Assembly: GCF_000612585.1 (NCBI RefSeq)
Contig: NZ_JFCA01000002.1
Span: 155,627-219,626 of the forward strand
Origin: Pseudomonas sp. CHM02
GTDB lineage: Bacteria; Pseudomonadota; Gammaproteobacteria; Pseudomonadales; Pseudomonadaceae
Direction: 5' to 3'
DNA length: 64,000 nt
Shown: positions 16,859 through 25,963 of the stretch, one piece after another
Numbering within the stretch: position 1 is the first letter of the stretch
Layout of the letters: each line of letters opens with the position of its first letter
The notes under the pieces: generated by a model
The model's input: the letters and a program-made list of their open reading frames with translations, nothing else
Told to the model about the DNA's origin: nothing
The model's database searches: none
Position numbers and translations under genes: made by a program

Positions 16859-18196
16859 TCAGCGCTCAAAGTGCAGGGGCAAGCCCTGGCAACTGTCGAC
16901 CACCTGGCCGTTGTGCCAAGCCAGGTGGCCGGAGACCAGCGTGGTGCTGACGCGGTGGCGAAAGCTGCGCTCGGCGAAGGGCGTCCAGCCGCAGCGGGCC
17001 AGGACCGGCTGGCTACTGACCGGCATGCCCGCAGGCTCCGGTTTGATCAACACCAGGTCGGCCCAATAACCCTCGCGTAGATAACCCCGATCCGGGATGG
17101 CGAACAGGTCGGCCACGCGGTGACTGGTTTTCGCCACCAGGGTGGTCAGCGGCAGCAGCCCATCGGCCACCAGTTCCAACAACGCCGGCAGCGCGTGCTG
17201 CACCAGGGGCAAACCCGACGGCGCTTCACGATAGCCCAACTGCTTTTGCGCCCAGCTATGCGGCGCATGGTCAGTGCCAATCACATCCAGACGATCACTC
17301 AACAAGGCCAGGCGCAGTGCGTCACGGTCGGTACGGGTCTTGATCGCCGGGTTGCATTTGATCTGGTGGCCCAGGCGGTGATAGTCGCGGTCATCGAACA
17401 ACAGGTGGTGCACGCAGACTTCAGCGGTGATGCGTTTTTCCGCCAGTGGCTTGTCCTCGAACAGGCTCAATTCGCGAGCGCTGGTCAGGTGCAGCACATG
17501 CAGGCGCGTGCCAAAGCGCTGGGCCAATGTCACGGCGAACGACGACGAGCGATAACACGCCTCGGCATCCCGGATCAGCGGGTGGGCCACGGGTGGAATC
17601 TTGTCGCCGAAGCGCTCGCGCAGGCGCTGTTCGTTGGCCAGGATGCTCGGCGTGTGTTCGCAGTGGGCCAGCAGAATGGTGGGCACTTCGGCAAACAGCC
17701 GCTCCAGGATCTGTGGGTCATCCACCAACATGTTGCCGGTGGAGGCGCCCATGAACACTTTGACCCCGGCCACTTCGCGCGGATCGAGGGCGGCGACGGT
17801 GTCGAGGTTGTCGTTGCTCACGCCGAAGTGGAAGGCATAGTTGGCCACCGAGTGCAGGGCGGCGCGGCGCTTTTTGTCGGCCAGGGCTTCCAGGGTCAGG
17901 GTGGCGGGGCTGGTGTTGGGCATGTCCATGAAGCTGGTGATGCCGCCAGCCACCGCTGCACGGGATTCGCTGTAGAAGCTGCCTTTGTCCGGTGCGCCAG
18001 GTTCGCGAAAGTGCACCTGGTCATCGATCATGCCCGGCAGCAGCCACTGGCCTTGGGCGTCGATGGCCATTGGCGCGTTGCAGTCCTCGATGCTGCTGGC
18101 GATCTTCTCGATCCGGCCGTTGGCGACCAGCACATCAGCGTCGAATTCCTGGCCTTCGTTCACCAGGCGGGCATTGCGAATCAGCAGGCGGCTCAT
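16859..18196 (-). CDS. dihydroorotase paralogue of the zinc-starvation operon
   Basis: The 445-residue protein is a COG0044 dihydroorotase: IDDQVHFREPG at residues 57-67, then VAGGITSFMDMPNTSPA, VKVFMGASTG and DHAPHSWAQK. In the usual metal motif HxHxxxEPG the first His is Gln here (Gln60), with His62 kept. The enzyme cyclises carbamoyl-aspartate in pyrimidine synthesis. It is the last gene of a long minus-strand operon led by folE2 and by position matches PA5541 (pyrQ) of P. aeruginosa, a Zur-controlled paralogue thought to replace the housekeeping enzyme when zinc is short. Confidence 0.88.
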   Translation of the reverse strand: MSRLLIRNARLVNEGQEFDADVLVANGRIEKIASSIEDCNAPMAIDAQGQWLLPGMIDDQVHFREPGAPDKGSFYSESRAAVAGGITSFMDMPNTSPATLTLEALADKKRRAALHSVANYAFHFGVSNDNLDTVAALDPREVAGVKVFMGASTGNMLVDDPQILERLFAEVPTILLAHCEHTPSILANEQRLRERFGDKIPPVAHPLIRDAEACYRSSSFAVTLAQRFGTRLHVLHLTSARELSLFEDKPLAEKRITAEVCVHHLLFDDRDYHRLGHQIKCNPAIKTRTDRDALRLALLSDRLDVIGTDHAPHSWAQKQLGYREAPSGLPLVQHALPALLELVADGLLPLTTLVAKTSHRVADLFAIPDRGYLREGYWADLVLIKPEPAGMPVSSQPVLARCGWTPFAERSFRHRVSTTLVSGHLAWHNGQVVDSCQGLPLHFER

Positions 18197-18199
18197 GGT

Positions 18200-18760
18200 T
18201 CAGAACTCGTTTTGCAAGGCTTTGTAGCCACGCACCAGATCGACGTTGGTACGCGCCACGTCTTCGGAAAACTCCGAGGCGCTCACACTCACTGGCGGGA
18301 ATTGCGACAGGTCGGTGTTGGGCCCGATGCGGGTGGTGGAGGGCACATAGAAGGCAGCAGGCAAGTCGCGACCGTCGACCACCGAGTTGTGGCGCACCAC
18401 ACAGCCGTGGCCCACGGCGCAATTGAACAGCACGCTGTTGAAGCCGATGAACACGCGGTCGCCAACCGTGCAGGGGCCGTGCACGATGGAGCGGTGCGCA
18501 ATCGAGGTGAATTCGCCGATAGTCACCGCCGCACCAGACTTGGAGTGGATGACCACGCCGTCCTGGATATTGGAGTTGGCGCCGATGGTGATCGGGTCCA
18601 TGGCGCCGCTGGCGTCGACTTCGTCGGCACGGATCACCGCGTAGGGGCCGACGAAGACGTTCTCGCCGATGATGACCTTGCCGCAGATGATTGCGGTCTT
18701 GTCGACGTAGGCCGATTCGGCAATCACTGGCAGATCGCCGGAAGGGTTCTTGCGGATCAT
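18200..18760 (-). CDS. gamma-class carbonic anhydrase family protein
   Basis: The 186-residue protein is a left-handed beta-helix with hexapeptide repeats (for example IICGKV-IIGENV-FVGPYA). The three metal ligands of Cam are matched by His72 (VVIHSK), His89 and His94 (AHRSIVHGP). Gamma carbonic anhydrases can use iron or cobalt instead of zinc, which makes this a logical zinc-independent substitute. It starts in an ATGA overlap with hisI and ends 3 bases before the dihydroorotase. The longer reading from 18838 would run into hisI and is rejected. Confidence 0.9.
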   Translation of the reverse strand: MIRKNPSGDLPVIAESAYVDKTAIICGKVIIGENVFVGPYAVIRADEVDASGAMDPITIGANSNIQDGVVIHSKSGAAVTIGEFTSIAHRSIVHGPCTVGDRVFIGFNSVLFNCAVGHGCVVRHNSVVDGRDLPAAFYVPSTTRIGPNTDLSQFPPVSVSASEFSEDVARTNVDLVRGYKALQNEF

Positions 18761-19170
18761 GCGCAGGGCTCCGTGAGGATGTGAACGTAGTCGCCATCGA
18801 TAGCGTTGTAGAAACAGGTGGGCCGCCCGGTGTGGCACGCCGGGCCTTGCTGGTCGACGATCAGCAGCACCGCGTCGCCATCACAATCGAGCCGCGCCTC
18901 CACTAACTGCTGCCAGTTGCCCGAGGTTTCGCCCTTGCGCCACAAGTGCTGGCGCGAGCGCGACCAGTAGCAGACTTGCCCGGTGGCCAGGGTTTCCTTG
19001 AGGGCCTGGCGGTTCATCCAGGCCAGCATCAGCACCTCGCCGCTGCCGTGTTGCTGGGCGATGGCGGCGATCAGTCCATCGCTGTTCCATGGCAATGCGT
19101 CGAGGACGTGTTCGAGTGGAAAGCGGCTGCCGACGGCAGCCCCTTCCAGGTCGAGCATGCTCAAGGTCAT
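18757..19170 (-). CDS. hisI: phosphoribosyl-AMP cyclohydrolase paralogue (HisI-like)
   Basis: The 137-residue protein has the HisI motifs VLMLAWMNRQAL, YWSRSRQHLWRKGE, DCDGDA and GPACHTGRPTCF, including the conserved metal-binding cysteines. It opens the ring of phosphoribosyl-AMP in histidine synthesis. The housekeeping hisI normally sits elsewhere with hisE and tat genes, so this is probably the second, zinc-responsive copy known from COG0523/Zur neighbourhoods. It overlaps the ZnuA-like gene and the carbonic anhydrase gene by 4 bases each. Confidence 0.88.
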   Translation of the reverse strand: MTLSMLDLEGAAVGSRFPLEHVLDALPWNSDGLIAAIAQQHGSGEVLMLAWMNRQALKETLATGQVCYWSRSRQHLWRKGETSGNWQQLVEARLDCDGDAVLLIVDQQGPACHTGRPTCFYNAIDGDYVHILTEPCA

Positions 19171-20060
19171 GGCTTGGATTTTTCAGGTGAGCTTAGGGCC
19201 GCGCACAGGGTGTTGAGGTTGTATTCGAACAGCCCGGCAAACGTGCTGGCCGGGCCTTCTGCGGCGAGAGCGTCGGAGTACAGCGTGCCGCCGATCTGAG
19301 CACCGCTTTCGTCAGCGATCTGCTGGAGCAGGCGCGAATCCTTGATGTTTTCCATGAACACCGCTTTGACTTTGTCTTTGCGGATCTGGGTGATCAGTGC
19401 GGCGACTTCGGCGGCGGACGGCTCACGTTCGGTGGACAAGCCTTGTGGCGCGAGGAACTGAATGCCATAGGCCTGGCCCAGGTAGCCAAAGGCGTCATGG
19501 GACGTGACGATGCGGCGATTGCCCGCTGGCAGTGCGCCGAATTTGGTCTTGGCTTCGGCGAGCAGACGGTAGATTTCTTTCAGGTAGGCCTGACTGTTGC
19601 GCAGGTAGTCAGCCTTGTTGGCCGGGTCCGCGGCCACCAGCGCCTTGGTGATGTTGTTCACGTAGATTTCGGCGTTGGCCAGGTTATGCCAGGCGTGCGG
19701 GTCGGGGATGGTTTCGCCGTCCTCTTCCATGGTGTGGGAGATCACGCCTTTGCTGGCGGTAACCACCGTGGCCTTGGTTTCGGTGCTGGTCACCAGTCGG
19801 TCCAGCCACGGCTCGAACCCCAGGCCGTTCTTGATGATCACCTTGGCCTTGAGCAGCGCCTTGGCGTCGTCGGGTGTTGGCTCGTAGGTATGGGCGTCGG
19901 CGTCGGGGCCGACCATGTTGCTGATCTGGATGTGATCGCCACCGATCTGGTGAGTGATGTCATCGAGAATACTGAAGCTGGTTACCACTTGGAGTTTGTC
20001 TGCGGCCTGAGCCGTCGATAACGACAGGACTAGACTGAACAGCACGAGTAGAGCGCGCAT
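19167..20060 (-). CDS. zinc (metal) ABC transporter substrate-binding protein, ZnuA-like
   Basis: The 297-residue protein has a Sec signal peptide ending near AQA and the cluster A-I metal-binding pattern. Candidate ligands are His57 (DADAHTYEP), a His in DPHAWHN, His188 (TSHDAFGY) and Asp263 (YSDAL). The long His-rich loop of classical ZnuA is reduced to a short acidic segment. The start at 20060 has AGGTG upstream; an in-frame ATG at 20075 overlaps the permease stop and is the alternative. Zinc is inferred from the operon; a manganese role cannot be excluded by sequence alone. Confidence 0.88.
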   Translation of the reverse strand: MRALLVLFSLVLSLSTAQAADKLQVVTSFSILDDITHQIGGDHIQISNMVGPDADAHTYEPTPDDAKALLKAKVIIKNGLGFEPWLDRLVTSTETKATVVTASKGVISHTMEEDGETIPDPHAWHNLANAEIYVNNITKALVAADPANKADYLRNSQAYLKEIYRLLAEAKTKFGALPAGNRRIVTSHDAFGYLGQAYGIQFLAPQGLSTEREPSAAEVAALITQIRKDKVKAVFMENIKDSRLLQQIADESGAQIGGTLYSDALAAEGPASTFAGLFEYNLNTLCAALSSPEKSKP

Positions 20061-20071
20061 CGGGAAACACC

Positions 20072-20938
20072 TCATTGGGATGACAGCAAGGGCGGGCGGC
20101 GCAGCAAGCCGTGCACCGGACCGAAGACCACGGACAGCAGATACCCGGCGCCTGCCACCAGCACGATGGCCGGGCCGCTGGGCAGCGAGTAGTAGAACGA
20201 CAGCAACAAACCCAGCCATACCGACAGGCATCCCAGCACTGCCGATACCGCGATCAACACCGGCAGGCGCCGGCTCCAGAAACGTGAAGCAATGGCCGGC
20301 AACATCATCAACCCCACCACCATCAACGCGCCGATCGCCTGGAAACCGATCACCAGGTTCAGCACCACCAGGGTCAGGAACAAACCGTGGGCCAAGGGGC
20401 CGAGACGGCTGACGGTCTGCAGGAACAGGGGGTCGAGGGTGTCCAGCAGCAGCGGTTTGTAGATCGCGGCCATGGCGATCAGGCTGAAGCCGGAGACCCA
20501 GAGCATGCCGGTGAGGGTGGTTTCGTCCACGGCCAGGGCGGAGCCGAACAGCAGGTGGAGCAGGTCCAGGCGTTTGCCGGCGAGGCCAAGGATCAGCACG
20601 CCGGCGGCGAGGGAGATGGGGTAGATGGCCGCGAGGCTGGCATCTTCGCGTAGGCCGGTACGGCGGGTGATCCACGCGGACAGGCCGGCCATGCTCAGGC
20701 CGGCGCCGAGGCCGCCGATGGTCAGGGCGGGCAGGCTGAGGCCGGCGAACCAGAAGCCAAGCGCAGCGCCGGGCAGGATGCCGTGGGCCACGGCGTCACC
20801 GATCAGGCTCATGCGGCGCAGGATCAGGAACACTCCCAGCGGCGCAGTGCTGCAGGCCAGTACCAGCCCGCCGATCAATGCACGGCGCATGAACACGAAG
20901 TCGAGGAAGGGCATCCACAGGTGGGAAGCGAAGTGCAT
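20072..20938 (-). CDS. metal ABC transporter permease, ZnuB-like
   Basis: The 288-residue protein has about eight hydrophobic segments and the ABC-3 family signature, with GDAVAHGILPGAALGF near the N-terminus and AIGALMVVGLMMLPAIAS in the second half. It would form the membrane channel of the importer with its two neighbours. It starts one base from the end of the ATPase gene and its stop overlaps the region before the binding-protein gene. The gene order, ATPase then permease then binding protein, puts all three in a single transcript. Confidence 0.9.
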   Translation of the reverse strand: MHFASHLWMPFLDFVFMRRALIGGLVLACSTAPLGVFLILRRMSLIGDAVAHGILPGAALGFWFAGLSLPALTIGGLGAGLSMAGLSAWITRRTGLREDASLAAIYPISLAAGVLILGLAGKRLDLLHLLFGSALAVDETTLTGMLWVSGFSLIAMAAIYKPLLLDTLDPLFLQTVSRLGPLAHGLFLTLVVLNLVIGFQAIGALMVVGLMMLPAIASRFWSRRLPVLIAVSAVLGCLSVWLGLLLSFYYSLPSGPAIVLVAGAGYLLSVVFGPVHGLLRRPPLLSSQ

Positions 20939-21606
20939 CAGGCCACCTGCATCTGAGGTTGCGGGCGGATCAGTTCTTTACTGGGCCCGAAGACGCAGCC
21001 GGTGCTTTTGATCTGCACCACTTGCTGGGTGTGATGGCGCACGGACGCGAGGTCATGGCAGACGACGATCAGCGTGCGGCCCTGGTCGTGCCAGGCATGG
21101 ATGTGTTTCCAGCACAGCGCCTGGCCTTCTTCATCGAGGGCGGCGTGGGGTTCGTCGAGCAAGAGCACCGGCGCTTCGGCCAGGCTCATGCGGGCGAGCA
21201 GGGCGCGTTGCAACTCGCCACCGGACAAGGCCATCAACGGGCGGCGCTCCAGGCCGCTGAGGCACCAGTCCTCCAAAACCGCTTCAAGGCGCTGGCTGCG
21301 TTGCTGCGGGGAGAGTTGGGTGCCCCAGAAACCGGCGGCGACCAGTTCCTGCAGGCTGATCGGGAACTGGCGGTCCAAGTGCTGCTGCTGAGGCAGGAAC
21401 GACAGGCCGCCACGGCGTGGAACATCCACCGTGACTTTGCCAGCCAGCGGCTTTTGCAGGCCGGCGATGACTTTGAGCAGGCTGCTTTTGCCGGTGCCGT
21501 TGGCGCCGATGATGCCGGTAAGGCTGCCTTTTTCCAGGGTGAGGTCTATGGCTGGCGTCAGCGGTTGACCCGGGGCGCCCCAACGCAAAGCGGTGCAGGT
21601 GATCAT
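20938..21606 (-). CDS. metal ABC transporter ATP-binding protein, ZnuC-like
   Basis: The 222-residue ATPase has Walker A GANGTGKSS, the ABC signature LSGGELQRALLAR and Walker B VLLLDEPHAALD. It energises the ZnuB-like permease. It begins in an ATGA overlap with folE2, so it lies on the Zur-type transcript. A separate canonical znuABC locus is expected elsewhere in the genome; this set is an additional, zinc-starvation-linked copy. Confidence 0.9.
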   Translation of the reverse strand: MITCTALRWGAPGQPLTPAIDLTLEKGSLTGIIGANGTGKSSLLKVIAGLQKPLAGKVTVDVPRRGGLSFLPQQQHLDRQFPISLQELVAAGFWGTQLSPQQRSQRLEAVLEDWCLSGLERRPLMALSGGELQRALLARMSLAEAPVLLLDEPHAALDEEGQALCWKHIHAWHDQGRTLIVVCHDLASVRHHTQQVVQIKSTGCVFGPSKELIRPQPQMQVA

Positions 21607-22499
21607 GCAGGGTTTCTCGTCCAGCGGCTTTCAGCCACGGCATCGTGCGCGTGCAGGCTTTCGGCGTGGATCACTTTCAGGTGGAAGGCTTTGACGGCAT
21701 CCGAGCGTTTCAAGGCGAGGTTCAGGCGGCGGGCGGCGTCTTCGCAGAACATCAGGTTCTGCCCATTGGCCAGGGCGAAGGCTTGTTCGTCCGCGCGTTT
21801 TACAGCGGTTTGTACGGCGGTGCCGAGGGCGGCTTCGACGTCATCTATCAGGTCAGTGATGGGCAGGCGGGGTTGTTCGCCGTCCAATGCGATCAGCAGT
21901 TGTGCGCTGCTGCGCTGGCTGTGGGGCGTGGCGACGATGCCGTTGGTGCTGCCAAGCCAGGTCAATACGTCTTCATGTTGCAACGGTGTATTGGCGAAGT
22001 CTTCGAGAAATTGCTGTTGAATCAATTGCCTGGCGAGTGCAGCCGAGCAAGGGCACGTCGAGGAATAAGTAACGTCAATTTTTAGTTCCACGTGGAACAT
22101 CTGGTTTTCCAGACGCGCTTCGATGCTCACCGGATAGCCTTTCCAACCGGCCAGCGGACTGACCAGCGCCGGGCGTTTGAGCAGCAAATCGGTGTGGATA
22201 CGCAGGTAGGCGTTATTAGATAAACCTTCATGACTGTCGAGAAAACGCTGCAGTACATTACGCAGAAGTGCAGGCGTCAGCGGTTGCTGGTCGAGCATCT
22301 CCAGCGCCAGGTACAGGCGTGACATATGAATGCCACGGGCAGTGCCATCGTCCAGGCTCACCCCGGCATCGGCGGTGGCGGTGAGGCGCTGGCCGCCGAT
22401 GAGAATCGGCAGGGCGATGCCGCACATGCCTACCCAGTCGAGTGGCAAGGCTTGGCGTGAAGCCTGCGCGGCGATATCCGGCAGAGTCAGCGCATTCAT
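21603..22499 (-). CDS. folE2: GTP cyclohydrolase I type B (FolE2)
   Basis: The 298-residue protein is a COG1469 GTP cyclohydrolase: SIEARLENQMFHVELKIDVTY, the active-site STCPCSAALAR with its conserved Cys, and PHSQRS, where the usual AHNQRS His is retained. It converts GTP to dihydroneopterin triphosphate for folate. FolE2 can work with several metals, while FolE needs zinc, so pseudomonads express it under zinc limitation. The start is 33 bases from the Zur-type palindrome and the gene heads a seven-gene operon. Confidence 0.93.
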   Translation of the reverse strand: MNALTLPDIAAQASRQALPLDWVGMCGIALPILIGGQRLTATADAGVSLDDGTARGIHMSRLYLALEMLDQQPLTPALLRNVLQRFLDSHEGLSNNAYLRIHTDLLLKRPALVSPLAGWKGYPVSIEARLENQMFHVELKIDVTYSSTCPCSAALARQLIQQQFLEDFANTPLQHEDVLTWLGSTNGIVATPHSQRSSAQLLIALDGEQPRLPITDLIDDVEAALGTAVQTAVKRADEQAFALANGQNLMFCEDAARRLNLALKRSDAVKAFHLKVIHAESLHAHDAVAESRWTRNPA

Positions 22500-22531
22500 G
22501 AGCAGGTCCGTCGTTGGAAATAAAAAGACAT

Positions 22532-22544
22532 GTTATATTATAAC
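22532..22544. promoter_or_regulatory. Zur-type operator between folE2 and the amidase gene
   Basis: GTTATA-T-TATAAC is a perfect 6-1-6 palindrome, the core of the Zur operator in gamma-proteobacteria. It lies 33 bases before folE2 and 84 bases before the divergent amidase, so one site can control both directions. An almost identical site occurs at 24276-24288. Confidence 0.85.
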
Positions 22545-22627
22545 TATTAAATCGACGATGATTTTTCTGCTCCAGCCTTTTTTCAGTCATGTCGAGTAGG
22601 GACGCTCCTTCATTTGCGGTATTTGTC

Positions 22628-23830
22628 ATGCACAGACGTCAGCTCCTTAACCTGCTTCTGGCCAGTCCTCTTTTCACACTGCCGTTTGCAGCCCACGCCA
22701 CACAGATACGCAACGCCCGTCTGTGGCGCTCGGACGACAAGCTGCGGCTGGTGTTCGACCTCAGCGGCCCGGTGCAATACAAGACCTTCACCTTGAGCGC
22801 GCCGGAACGCCTGATCATCGACCTGAGTGGCGCCGGGCTCAGTGGTGATTTCTCTCAACTGGCGCTGACGAACAGCGGCATCACGGCGATCCGCTCCGGG
22901 CATTTCGGCAAAGGCGACACGCGCATCGTGCTCGACCTGGCCGCGCCGATGCAGCTCAACAGCTTTGTATTGCCGCCCCAGGATGGCCAGGGTCATCGCC
23001 TGGTGCTGGACCTGACCAGCGCCACCCAGGCGCCTCGCCAAATCGCCGCCGAGCCTGCGCCGCTCGTGGATAAGGCGCACCCCAAGCGCGACATCATTGT
23101 GGTGGTCGATCCTGGCCACGGCGGCAAGGACCCTGGTGCGGTCGGCTCCAAGGGCCAGCGCGAAAAAGACGTGGTGCTGTCCATCGCTCAACTGTTGGCC
23201 AAACGCTTGAAGCGCGAGAAGGGCTTTGACGTAAAATTGGTGCGCAACGACGACTTCTTCGTGCCGCTGCGCAAGCGCGTGGAGATTGCCCACAAGCACA
23301 ACGCCGATATGTTTATCTCGGTGCATGCGGATGCGGCACCACGGATCACTGCGTCGGGTGCTTCGGTGTATGCCTTGTCCGAAGGCGGCGCGACTTCAGC
23401 CACCGCACGCTTCATGGCGCAGCGGGAAAACGGCGCCGATCTGCTCGGCGCCACCAGCCTGCTCAATCTGAAGGACAAGGACCCGATGCTGGCAGGGGTC
23501 ATTCTGGATATGTCGATGAACGCCACCATCGCCTCCAGCCTGCAACTGGGCAACTCGATCCTGGGCAGCCTGGAAGGCATCACCAGCCTGCACCAGAAGC
23601 GCGTGGAGCAAGCGGGATTCGCGGTGCTCAAGTCACCGGACGTGCCGTCGATCCTGGTGGAAACCGGGTTTATCTCCAATGCGCGTGACAGTGCGCGCCT
23701 GGTTACCGCGCGGCATCAACAGGCGGTTGCCGATGGTTTGTTCGAAGGCCTGAAAAAATACTTCCAGAAGAACCCGCCGATGAACAGCTATATGGCGTGG
23801 GTGCAGGAACAGAAGAACAGTCAGGTCTAA
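22628..23830 (+). CDS. zinc-starvation N-acetylmuramoyl-L-alanine amidase (AmiC-like)
   Basis: The 400-residue protein has an N-terminal export signal with twin arginines (HRRQLLNLLL), an AMIN domain (about residues 30-125) and an Amidase_3 domain. Metal and catalytic residues are visible in VDPGHGGKDPG, REKDVVLS, VHADA and ETGFISN. It cleaves the bond between MurNAc and the peptide during cell separation. By position it matches PA5538, an amidase paralogue of the Zur regulon. The start at 22628 is the last ATG before the signal; its ribosome binding site is weak and 22589 is an alternative. Its stop overlaps the convergent downstream gene. Confidence 0.88.
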   Translation: MHRRQLLNLLLASPLFTLPFAAHATQIRNARLWRSDDKLRLVFDLSGPVQYKTFTLSAPERLIIDLSGAGLSGDFSQLALTNSGITAIRSGHFGKGDTRIVLDLAAPMQLNSFVLPPQDGQGHRLVLDLTSATQAPRQIAAEPAPLVDKAHPKRDIIVVVDPGHGGKDPGAVGSKGQREKDVVLSIAQLLAKRLKREKGFDVKLVRNDDFFVPLRKRVEIAHKHNADMFISVHADAAPRITASGASVYALSEGGATSATARFMAQRENGADLLGATSLLNLKDKDPMLAGVILDMSMNATIASSLQLGNSILGSLEGITSLHQKRVEQAGFAVLKSPDVPSILVETGFISNARDSARLVTARHQQAVADGLFEGLKKYFQKNPPMNSYMAWVQEQKNSQV

Positions 23831-24195
23831 CAACCCGTTATACGGCTGCAGGTGAATTTGGCGCTGGCGCCACCCGAACTGGAAAACCGGTTGAGGGTGG
23901 TCCAGCCCACACGCCGCGTGTAGCCGACCCACGCCTCACCGTCCGACGCCAACCCGGTAAAGAACGTCAGTTGCCCGTAGCGGCTGTTGGTCTGTGCCCA
24001 ATAGCGTTTGCCGATCACCTCGTACCCGCGCAAATACGTGGTGCTGCCGACCGTCGCCACACTGTAGGCATTGCCCAGGGGATCGACGCAGGCCAGCAGA
24101 TTGGCGCTGCGCGTGCAGTTGGCCAGCAGGTTGGGTACCTGTGCGCAGGCCGTTCCGGCCGTTGCCAATAACAGGGCGCACACCAGGTATTTCAT
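23827..24195 (-). CDS. secreted protein of unknown function in the zinc-starvation block
   Basis: I cannot name a family. The 122-residue product has a signal peptide (MKYLVCALLLATAGTACA) and a mature region with four Cys (NC, LACVDP, FTCS, GC end) that may pair, plus aromatic-rich strands such as RYWAQTNSRYGQLTFFTGL. The start at 24195 is 81 bases from the Zur-type palindrome shared with dksA2. It overlaps the amidase stop by 4 bases on the other strand. It occupies the position of hypothetical PA5537. A zinc-starvation-induced periplasmic function is inferred from place only. Confidence 0.65.
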   Translation of the reverse strand: MKYLVCALLLATAGTACAQVPNLLANCTRSANLLACVDPLGNAYSVATVGSTTYLRGYEVIGKRYWAQTNSRYGQLTFFTGLASDGEAWVGYTRRVGWTTLNRFSSSGGASAKFTCSRITGC

Positions 24196-24275
24196 CGGAT
24201 TTCTCGTGGCGGGGAAGTGTTCAAGCATTGCGCCCTTCGTCGAGGTGAGCAAGAGGGGATTGGCTTATTTGTATT

Positions 24276-24288
24276 GTTATACTATAAC
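24276..24288. promoter_or_regulatory. Zur-type operator upstream of dksA2
   Basis: GTTATA-C-TATAAC is a perfect 6-1-6 palindrome, extended to 7-1-7 by flanking T and A. It lies 35 bases before dksA2 and 81 bases before the divergent secreted-protein gene. It differs from the folE2 site only at the central base. Confidence 0.87.
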
Positions 24289-24322
24289 ATTAAAACACAG
24301 CCTGACCCGTGAACCGCTCCCC

Positions 24323-24727
24323 ATGACCGAACAAGACCTGCTGGCCCAGCCGCCTGCCGACTACATGAATGAAGCCCAGCAAGGGTTCTTCCGTGAGTTG
24401 CTGCTGACCCAGCGCAATGAGCTGCAAGCACGTATCGACGCCGAGTTCCTGGCGTTGCGTGAACAGGAAACCAACAGCGACCCGGCCGATGTGGGCAGCG
24501 CCGAAGAACAGCGCCAATGGCAACTGCGCCTGCTCGAGCGGGAAAAGAAGCTGTTGGACAAGATCGACGACGCCCTGGAATTGCTGGCCCGTGGTGAATA
24601 CGGCTGGTGCCGCGAAACCGGTGAGCCCATCGGCCTGCACCGCCTGCTGCTACGTCCCACCGCCACCCTGTGTATCGAAGCCAAAGAACGTGAAGAGCTG
24701 CGCGAACGCCATAAACGGGCGATTTGA
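24323..24727 (+). CDS. dksA2: zinc-independent RNA polymerase-binding factor DksA2
   Basis: The 134-residue protein has the DksA coiled-coil tip motif DPADVGSA (residues 53-60) and a C-terminal globule in which the four-Cys zinc finger is reduced to two: Cys96 and Thr99 (WCRET), Cys117 and Ala120 (LCIEA). This is the hallmark of DksA2, which folds without zinc and replaces DksA in the stringent response when zinc is lacking. The ATG at 24323 is 35 bases from the Zur-type palindrome. The COG0523 gene follows after 27 bases, so they are probably cotranscribed. Confidence 0.94.
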   Translation: MTEQDLLAQPPADYMNEAQQGFFRELLLTQRNELQARIDAEFLALREQETNSDPADVGSAEEQRQWQLRLLEREKKLLDKIDDALELLARGEYGWCRETGEPIGLHRLLLRPTATLCIEAKEREELRERHKRAI

Positions 24728-24754
24728 CCGGCCAACCCTGATGAGGAATACCTG

Positions 24755-25963
24755 ATGCCCAATCGTCTCCCCGTTACCGTGTTGTCCGGCTTTCTCGGCG
24801 CCGGTAAAAGCACGCTGCTCAACTACGTCCTGCGCAACCGCGACAACCTGCGGGTGGCGGTGATCGTCAACGACATGAGCGAAATCAACATCGACGGCAG
24901 CGAAGTCCAGCGTGACGTCACCCTCAACCGCGCCGAAGAAAAACTGGTGGAGATGAGCAACGGCTGCATCTGCTGCACCTTGCGTGAAGACTTGCTGGAA
25001 GAAGTCGGAAAACTCGCCAAGGAAGGTCGGTTCGATTACCTGCTGATCGAGTCCACCGGTATCTCCGAGCCTTTGCCGGTGGCCGAGACCTTCACCTTTC
25101 GTGATGAAAACGAGCAAAGCCTGGCCGACATCGCACGCCTGGACACCATGGTCACGGTGGTCGACGGCATGAACTTCCTGCTCGACTACCAGGCCGCCGA
25201 AAGCCTGGCCTCACGGGGTGAAACCCTCGGTGAAGAAGACGAGCGCTCCATCACCGACCTGCTGATCGAGCAGATCGAATTCGCCGATGTGATCCTTATC
25301 AGCAAGATCGACCTGATCAGCAGCCGCGAACGCGAAGAGTTGATGGCGATCCTCGAGCGCCTGAATGCCCAGGCGGAAATCATCCCGATGGTCATGGGCG
25401 AAGTACCGCTGAACAAGATCCTCAACACCGGCCGCTTCGACTTTGAACGCGCAGCTCAAGCGCCGGGCTGGCTGCAGGAGTTGCGCGGTGAACATGTACC
25501 GGAAACCGAAGAGTACGGCATCGCGTCCACCGCTTACCGTGCGCGCCGTCCCTTTCATCCGCAGCGCTTTTTCGACTTTATCGACCGCCCGTGGGTCAAC
25601 GGCAAACTGCTGCGCTCCAAAGGCTTCTTCTGGCTGGCCAGCAAGCATCAGGATGCGGGCAGTTGGTCACAGGCCGGCGGCCTGATGCGCCATGGTTTTG
25701 CTGGTCGCTGGTGGCGCTTCGTGCCCAAAAACCAGTGGCCCCAGGATGAAGAAAACATTGCGGCGATCATGGGCAATTGGCAACTGAGCACCGGTGACTG
25801 TCGCCAGGAACTGGTGTTTATCGGGCAGAACATCGACTTCAACCAGCTGCGCGCCGAGTTGGACGCTTGCTTGCTCAACGATGAAGAAATGGCCCTGGGC
25901 GTCGACGGTTGGCGCCTGCTGGCCGATCCCTTTGGCCCCTGGTATGAGGAGGCAGCCGCCTGA
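24755..25963 (+). CDS. COG0523/CobW-family GTPase, ZigA-like zinc metallochaperone
   Basis: The 402-residue protein has Walker [12 protein letters not shown], the metal-binding CxCC motif in [11 protein letters not shown], the G3-like ESTGISEP and a C-terminal CobW_C domain containing a long RPFHPQRF segment. COG0523 GTPases deliver or insert metals in a GTP-dependent way; Zur-controlled members such as ZigA/ZNG1 act in zinc allocation. It is the second gene after the dksA2 operator and ends one base into the DUF1826 gene. By position it matches PA5535. Confidence 0.92.
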   Translation: MPNRLPVTVLSGFLGAGKSTLLNYVLRNRDNLRVAVIVNDMSEINIDGSEVQRDVTLNRAEEKLVEMSNGCICCTLREDLLEEVGKLAKEGRFDYLLIESTGISEPLPVAETFTFRDENEQSLADIARLDTMVTVVDGMNFLLDYQAAESLASRGETLGEEDERSITDLLIEQIEFADVILISKIDLISSREREELMAILERLNAQAEIIPMVMGEVPLNKILNTGRFDFERAAQAPGWLQELRGEHVPETEEYGIASTAYRARRPFHPQRFFDFIDRPWVNGKLLRSKGFFWLASKHQDAGSWSQAGGLMRHGFAGRWWRFVPKNQWPQDEENIAAIMGNWQLSTGDCRQELVFIGQNIDFNQLRAELDACLLNDEEMALGVDGWRLLADPFGPWYEEAAA

